Shown: piece by piece, positions 59,800 through 64,000 of the stretch
How positions within the stretch are numbered: the first letter of the stretch is position 1
How the letters are laid out: each line of letters opens with the position of its first letter
Source: Cyclaneusma minus
Taxonomy: Eukaryota; Ascomycota; Leotiomycetes; Marthamycetales; Marthamycetaceae
Length of the DNA: 64,000 nucleotides
Assembly (NCBI GenBank): GCA_037179335.1
Contig: JAKZHN010000003.1
Span: forward strand, 806,001-870,000
Direction of reading: 5' to 3'
Notes under the pieces: model-generated
Seen by the model: the letters and a program-made list of their open reading frames with translations, nothing else
What the model was told of the DNA's origin: nothing
Database searches by the model: none
Position numbers and translations under genes: made by a program

Positions 59800-60241
59800 C
59801 ATTTCAGTGTAGTAAGTTAAAGATGTGGATACTCTATGCCTGCTCAGAACTGGGCTACCAAAATGTTAGGTATGCCATCTCATTGAACTACGTCCTATTA
59901 CTTCGACCGTCTGCCTCATGAGCTTAACTTGTTGTTTCTGGGAGAAGAAAGAACTCGAAGGTTATATCCCCATATATACACACAACTGAAGTTCCGACTC
60001 CCGCTACACGTGATTGTGTTGCAGGAAGGTGGACTTTCGAGCCGTAAATCACTGGTTGCTGCACAGCAGCACGTTCCAACAACAGAGTAAACCATAATTA
60101 CACCTGGAAAGTTTCTATATAGAGTAAGACAAACGAGCCGCTGAACCCACTCCTTTCTTCCCAGTGACTAAAGACTCTTTCAATAACGATCACCTCCTCA
60201 CACCCCACATTCCCTCACCACACTCAACCTCCTCCCACCCC

Positions 60242-60951
60242 CTAATTGCTAACAGTAATCTTCGCGCTCCCACTCCCACCCCACCCCTCCACCGCAACAA
60301 CCAGATAATTCCACGTCCCCAAATCCATCCCCAACTTCTTCCAAGCATCGATATGATTCTGCACCGTCACAGTGCCACTAGTCCTCTGACTAGATCTCAC
60401 AGAAACATACTGTTTAAACGTTGCCGTTCCCTTGATCGACGGCTTATTCGTACGCGTGTTTTCGTAAATTGTGTAGCTAGAGCCATCGCTAGTCACAGAG
60501 CCTTTGACGGTCCCGTATGTGGGTGGGTTGTGGTTGGCTTCGATGATGTAGATTTCGACGAGGGGGTCGGTGGTCCAGCCGTAGATGGAGAGCTCGGCGG
60601 TGCCGCTGCCGGGCGAGAAAGTGCCGCTGTAGGTGATTGGGCTTGAGATGCAAAAGAAAAATATGTTAGTTAGGAATTTCGAGGAAGTGGAAGCAGAACG
60701 CACTTGGCTGAGCCGACCTTCCAGCCTAGGCCGACGACAAAGTCATCTGATTGCGAGGGCGTGTTCCAATCGACGGAAAAAGTGTTGCCGCTGGGCTTGT
60801 AGTCGACAGTTCCACCGCTCGTGTAGTCTTGCTTGTAGTCTGGCGTGGTAGAACGGCTTCTGAGTGGGCCCGGAAGCGGGCTGTCGGGGGGCAGTGCGAG
60901 GGATCCCACGACTGCTGAGATTGTAAGAAACAAGGTAGAATAAACTAACAT
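60242..60951 (-). CDS. Endo-1,4-beta-xylanase, glycoside hydrolase family 11
   Basis: Exons 60951-60704 and 60641-60242 (GTGCGT...CAAG, phase 2) give 215 residues, the usual GH11 length. A signal peptide (MLVYSTLFLTISAVVGSLAL) is followed by a short propeptide-like stretch. The jelly-roll motifs include FSVDWN, FVVGLGWKVG and YGWTTDPLVEIYI. Catalytic nucleophile: Glu in VEIYIIEAN (usual VEYYIVE). Acid/base: Glu in VAVEGWGGSGSA (usual ATEGYQSSG). EIYIIEANHNPP and EGW replace more common residues, so it is a divergent member with both Glu kept. Family knowledge: secreted enzyme cleaving xylan in plant cell walls. Confidence 0.9.
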
Positions 60952-61071
60952 GGTGACGATTTGGGACTTAAGCTTGGATGGAGTTGGGTTGCTTTCAGTC
61001 CATCGGGGAGTTTCCAGTCTTAAAACACTTTTTCGTTCGGGCCGAACGTTGTCGTCGGCGAACGTAACCTT

Positions 61072-61345
61072 TTACCTACCTGAAACCTTTGAGACTTGAA
61101 GGTAGATAACCTTAACCTTTTGCTTTTTGAAACAAAGGTATAATCTTTCGGCTCGGAAAAATTTGATGCCGCCGCCCGAGAAAAGTAGAATATCCAAGCC
61201 GACAATTGTTTGGATTTCAGGTATCAAAATTTCTTCAGTTTCAGCATCCAAAATGAGCATTGTAACCAGTTTTCCACCCTTTGATTCAGGCCGAATAAGT
61301 TCCCATATCGTTTCGCCACTAGCGAGAACGCATCTCGTCAGAAAA
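61072..61345 (-). pseudogene. Unidentified coding-like fragment
   Basis: On the minus strand a frame reads ETIWELIRPESKGGKLVTML and continues with LIPEIQTIVGLDILLFSGGG to a stop near 61072. The composition looks coding, but upstream sequence is closed by stops and no family is recognised. Probably a remnant of a gene from a rapidly evolving family. Confidence 0.3.
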
Positions 61346-62278
61346 GAAATTCTTTGGCGGTTTGTACATCGCGAAACGACGGAGTAGCAAAATTGTTCAT
61401 TGGATTGTGGAAGCAGGTCGACGACAAGTCGTCCAAAGATTCAGCCGCACTCTACCGGCTTACTTGCCAACGGCTCGCTATTGTCGGCCCAAAGAACAAT
61501 GACTGGACGAACTAATTGGATTGTAACCCAAGAAACATATGGGCCATGGTCGTTGACTTTTTGGTGGTGGTTCGAATATGGTTAGTTCGATAGTATAAGC
61601 TTATAAGCAGCAACTCTGCCTTTAACCGTGTGAGTGTGAAGATGTTCCCAGTTTGGATTCAGAAAAGTGCAGCAGTAACTCTGGTTGCTCCCTTATTTAA
61701 AGAGAGAAAGAAAAGCCACGTAACAAACGGCATCAATCAGAAAGTACTTAAACTCCAATACATCTCTCCCTATCTTTCCTTTTTATAAATATTCTGAATG
61801 TCGGAAAAATCAAGGAAGCTTAATATGCCCATAGGCTGTAAACGCATGCCTGCCGTGTCTGTATGTTTGCAATTCAGCCCTTTGGGATCCAAATTCCATA
61901 GGTCCTGCTTTCTGAAATCCCTTCTCATCCCTCAGGCTCAAACAACAACACCATAATGAGCGACAGCAGCTCCACGCCACGAGGGTAGTAGCAGAAGTAT
62001 GAAAGTACTCCACAGCTTGGAAGTAGACTCGAAAAACGACGGCAGCTACATTGCAGTAATCTAAAACCACGAGAACCGGGTCAGTTGGTGGTACAACTCC
62101 AACCCGGTACATTGGTTCGCCCGTCAACAGTAGGGACCTACCATGTCGATAGATCGTCACTTGACGCACCAGGCACTTGTTAATGTATATCTGTCGCATG
62201 CTAGGCAGACCTTGAAGGTAAGCTTATAGACCGCAAAGTGATCTCTACTTCCAATTAAATCAACTGTTACTCTGGACC

Positions 62279-62392
62279 GGTCAAATGGTCCAAGAGTATG
62301 GTCGCCCTCTGCATGGATTGCGTCTTTATGTGTTCGGAGTCCGATTCCCTAGGTTCGAATCCCGGGGGAGCAGGGTAGATTCGCTTTTTTTT
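62279..62392 (+). ncRNA. tRNA-like Pol III element (decayed tRNA or SINE head)
   Basis: TGGTCCAAGAG at 62286-62296 fits the A box (TRGYNNARNNG) and GTTCGAATC at 62353-62361 fits the B box exactly, at a spacing normal for long-variable-arm tRNAs. TCGGAGTCCGA between them can fold as a variable arm. An eight-T run at 62385-62392 would end Pol III transcription. The 3' acceptor side (GGGAGCA) has no matching 5' strand before box A, so an intact tRNA is unlikely. Confidence 0.45.
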
Positions 62393-64000
62393 GGCTTTTT
62401 TTTACCATTTTTGGGAGGTTTTTTGGAATGTTTCAGGCGTGAATAGAAAAGGCGCCCCTGTAGCGTGGCTGGGGCCTCCTTTTCTGTCTCAGATATATTG
62501 TTTGTGTGGAAGGAGTCGCATGACAACGTTGCTTCGGTTGGGGCTCGAGCATGCCGCCCACGACCGAATGGGAAAAAGATGTTCGCAACTTGCCTGGTTT
62601 CAGGGGCGACGGGGTTTAACCGCTGAATATGGGTGACAGGACTTCAGCTACTCCACATTGGGGTACCCCTCTTCATGTGGCCATTCCGACGCATGATTCC
62701 CAGGGAATGCATGGAGTAGAGGAAACGGGGACAAACACCCTGCCATTTCCAACGCCATTCAGATTCCCGAAATACCAACCGTAGCAACCGGTAAAATCTG
62801 CCCATTAGCAGCCTTCCACGATTCACCTCTCCACCCGCTGCTTGAATCCCCGGTGAGCATAGTTTCGTAGTTCGTTGGCAGCTGATCTCAGTCTCTCAGC
62901 ATCGAAGTATCCGAGTCCGAGTAAGGTCGACAAATCTCGCAACGAGAAAGTGACAGCTCCTGAAGCTTGCATGGACCTAGCGCAAGCAAGTGTGCGTTTC
63001 GTACAGAGGCGGAGCTCATGATACGTACCACATCGTTGGAGCCAGTGGCAGTGTCGCTGAGCCTTCTTCCCAAAGCTCAGAAGCAGAGGGGTCAAACCAG
63101 CAGCGCCGGATGAGTAATTTATCGACGCCATGCTTTTCGTAACCTGGCTTCCCCAGACTCGTGGCGTGCACCGGCTTCTTGGTCGATCGATCGGGGTCTC
63201 CCTCCCGGCCTGTCAAATTTGCCAAAAGTCTCCTCAGACCTCAATCTGCGCGCTTGTGGCTTGCATTCACTCTCATAATTTCGTAACCCCAGGATGTGGC
63301 GTATCCGGTCACGGACTGCCCTGCTTCTTGAGTCCGAAGACAGCTGTCTTGGTTCATAGCTTCAAGTCAAGGATGAAAGAGCTATCGTGGTCCATGTCAG
63401 AGATATCTCGACAGGATTTGGTTCGACTTGACTTCTGCTGCATGGCGGCACTTTTCATGTGTTTCTGTAGGGTTGTACTCTGGCCAGCTCCGTGATTCCA
63501 ACTTGTCGAATCTATATTTCTGCATATTCTCGGAGACACGGCACTCAGCCCTGCGACTATGGATCTCCCGCATGAGGACGGACTGGCGTGTAGTTCGAGC
63601 TCTTCGAATCAGCACTGGCTCCAAGCCGCGTCTTCTTGTGGTGCTATACGAGGGACCGTGTTCCAAGCCTTTCACATTCTTGGAGAGAGGGTACTAGCCC
63701 CTTTGGTTCGCCAAATGCAGAACGCAGGGGGTGTTGCGAAGAGCATCGCCACAGGAGACCATGCTTGCGTGAGTGTGTTGATGCTTCTCACATGTGGGAG
63801 GTCATCTGCTTCGATCCTTAAAGTCTTTCATCGAGGTGTCTACCTTGAGGGATGATAAAAGAAGCAGACGGCAGCCACATTTGGGGACCATCGCTGTTGA
63901 TAGGTAGGCTCAGCGGCCTCAAACCCAAAACCACAACAGCCAGTCGTCGTGATCCTCGAAGACGAAATATTTAATGCGATTGCGGTGAAGAGTGACACTT
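62393..64000. other. No gene recognised
   Basis: Several frames of 60-120 codons on both strands, the longest at 63130-63495 (plus) and 62823-63131 (minus), show no recognisable domains. The frame at 63559-63855 (plus) is coding-like in composition (FQAFHILGERVLAPLVRQMQ) and may be an exon of a gene continuing out of the window. Nothing firmer can be said. Confidence 0.35.

Larger units (their letters stand above)
53300..60160. repeat. Tandem array 3: divergent promoters with CACGTG, convergent units with central phased boxes
   Basis: From about 55.4 kb a period of about 530-600 bp repeats. Plus-strand TATA-like boxes lie at 55445, 56226, 56767, 57323, 57873, 58418, 58962 and 59513; minus-strand ones at 55335, 56055, 56663, 57213, 57745, 58291, 58828, 59432 and 59962. 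Gaps between each minus/plus pair are about 80-170 bp and from 56.0 kb each holds at least one CACGTG (56129, 56193, 56730, 57244, 57783, 57838, 58336, 58400, 58880, 59467, 60007). Midway between facing TATA boxes sits a three-box cluster. The first part (53.3-55.3 kb) has leftward units with TATA-like boxes at 53795, 54403 (weak), 54713, 55025 and 55335. No protein is shared by all units. Confidence 0.75.

Overview
The window looks like nuclear DNA of a filamentous ascomycete (Pezizomycotina; a Dothideomycete is plausible, but that is inference). It has short spliceosomal introns with GTRAGT donors, CTAAC-like branch sites and CAG/TAG acceptors. The genes are typical of a plant-associated or saprobic mould: a full MRP-type ABC transporter, a cytochrome P450, an alpha/beta hydrolase, a GH36 raffinose-synthase/Sip1-type enzyme, mitochondrial TyrRS, succinate-semialdehyde dehydrogenase, a GH79 beta-glucuronidase and a GH11 xylanase. 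One 1.1 kb AT-rich, possibly RIP-mutated island is present.

Layout. 1-6.4 kb: ABC transporter. 6.8-10.4 kb: tandem array 1, no recognisable genes. 10.8-14.1 kb: P450 and alpha/beta hydrolase. 14.1-17.5 kb: tandem array 2, opposite orientation. 17.7-24.4 kb: GH36 gene (minus) and TyrRS gene (plus), divergent. 24.8-27.2 kb: 19-bp and 57-bp tandem repeats leading into two paralogous small membrane/acidic-tail protein genes. 27.5-47.9 kb: a mosaic of broken gene pieces (SET2-type AWS, SET C-terminus, AlkB-like N-terminal region, Nam8/Csx1-type RRM, KA-rich linker pieces, a KKQHDFD peptide family). Many of these pieces sit beside a repeated core-promoter-like cassette. 45.7-46.9 kb: AT-rich island. 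48.5-53.2 kb: SSADH and GH79. 53.3-60.1 kb: tandem array 3. 60.2-60.95 kb: GH11 xylanase. 61-64 kb: degenerate sequence with one tRNA-like Pol III element.

The most striking observation is one recurring architecture in all three arrays and part of the mosaic: a TATA-like box, then about 200 bp, then a cluster of two to six short boxes (consensus TRCTGYCG or its reverse complement CGACAGCA, with a TGCTACCG variant) spaced 19-20 bp apart. In array 1 the units point right, in array 2 left. In array 3 they are arranged as divergent promoter pairs with a CACGTG palindrome between the TATA boxes, and as convergent pairs that share a central box cluster. Intervening sequence is strongly diverged and no protein is conserved across units, while TATA, spacing and boxes persist. 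The units may be short transcription units bounded by a phased multi-site DNA-binding element (terminator, insulator or UAS), possibly a non-coding or small-RNA locus. I do not recognise this as a described system.
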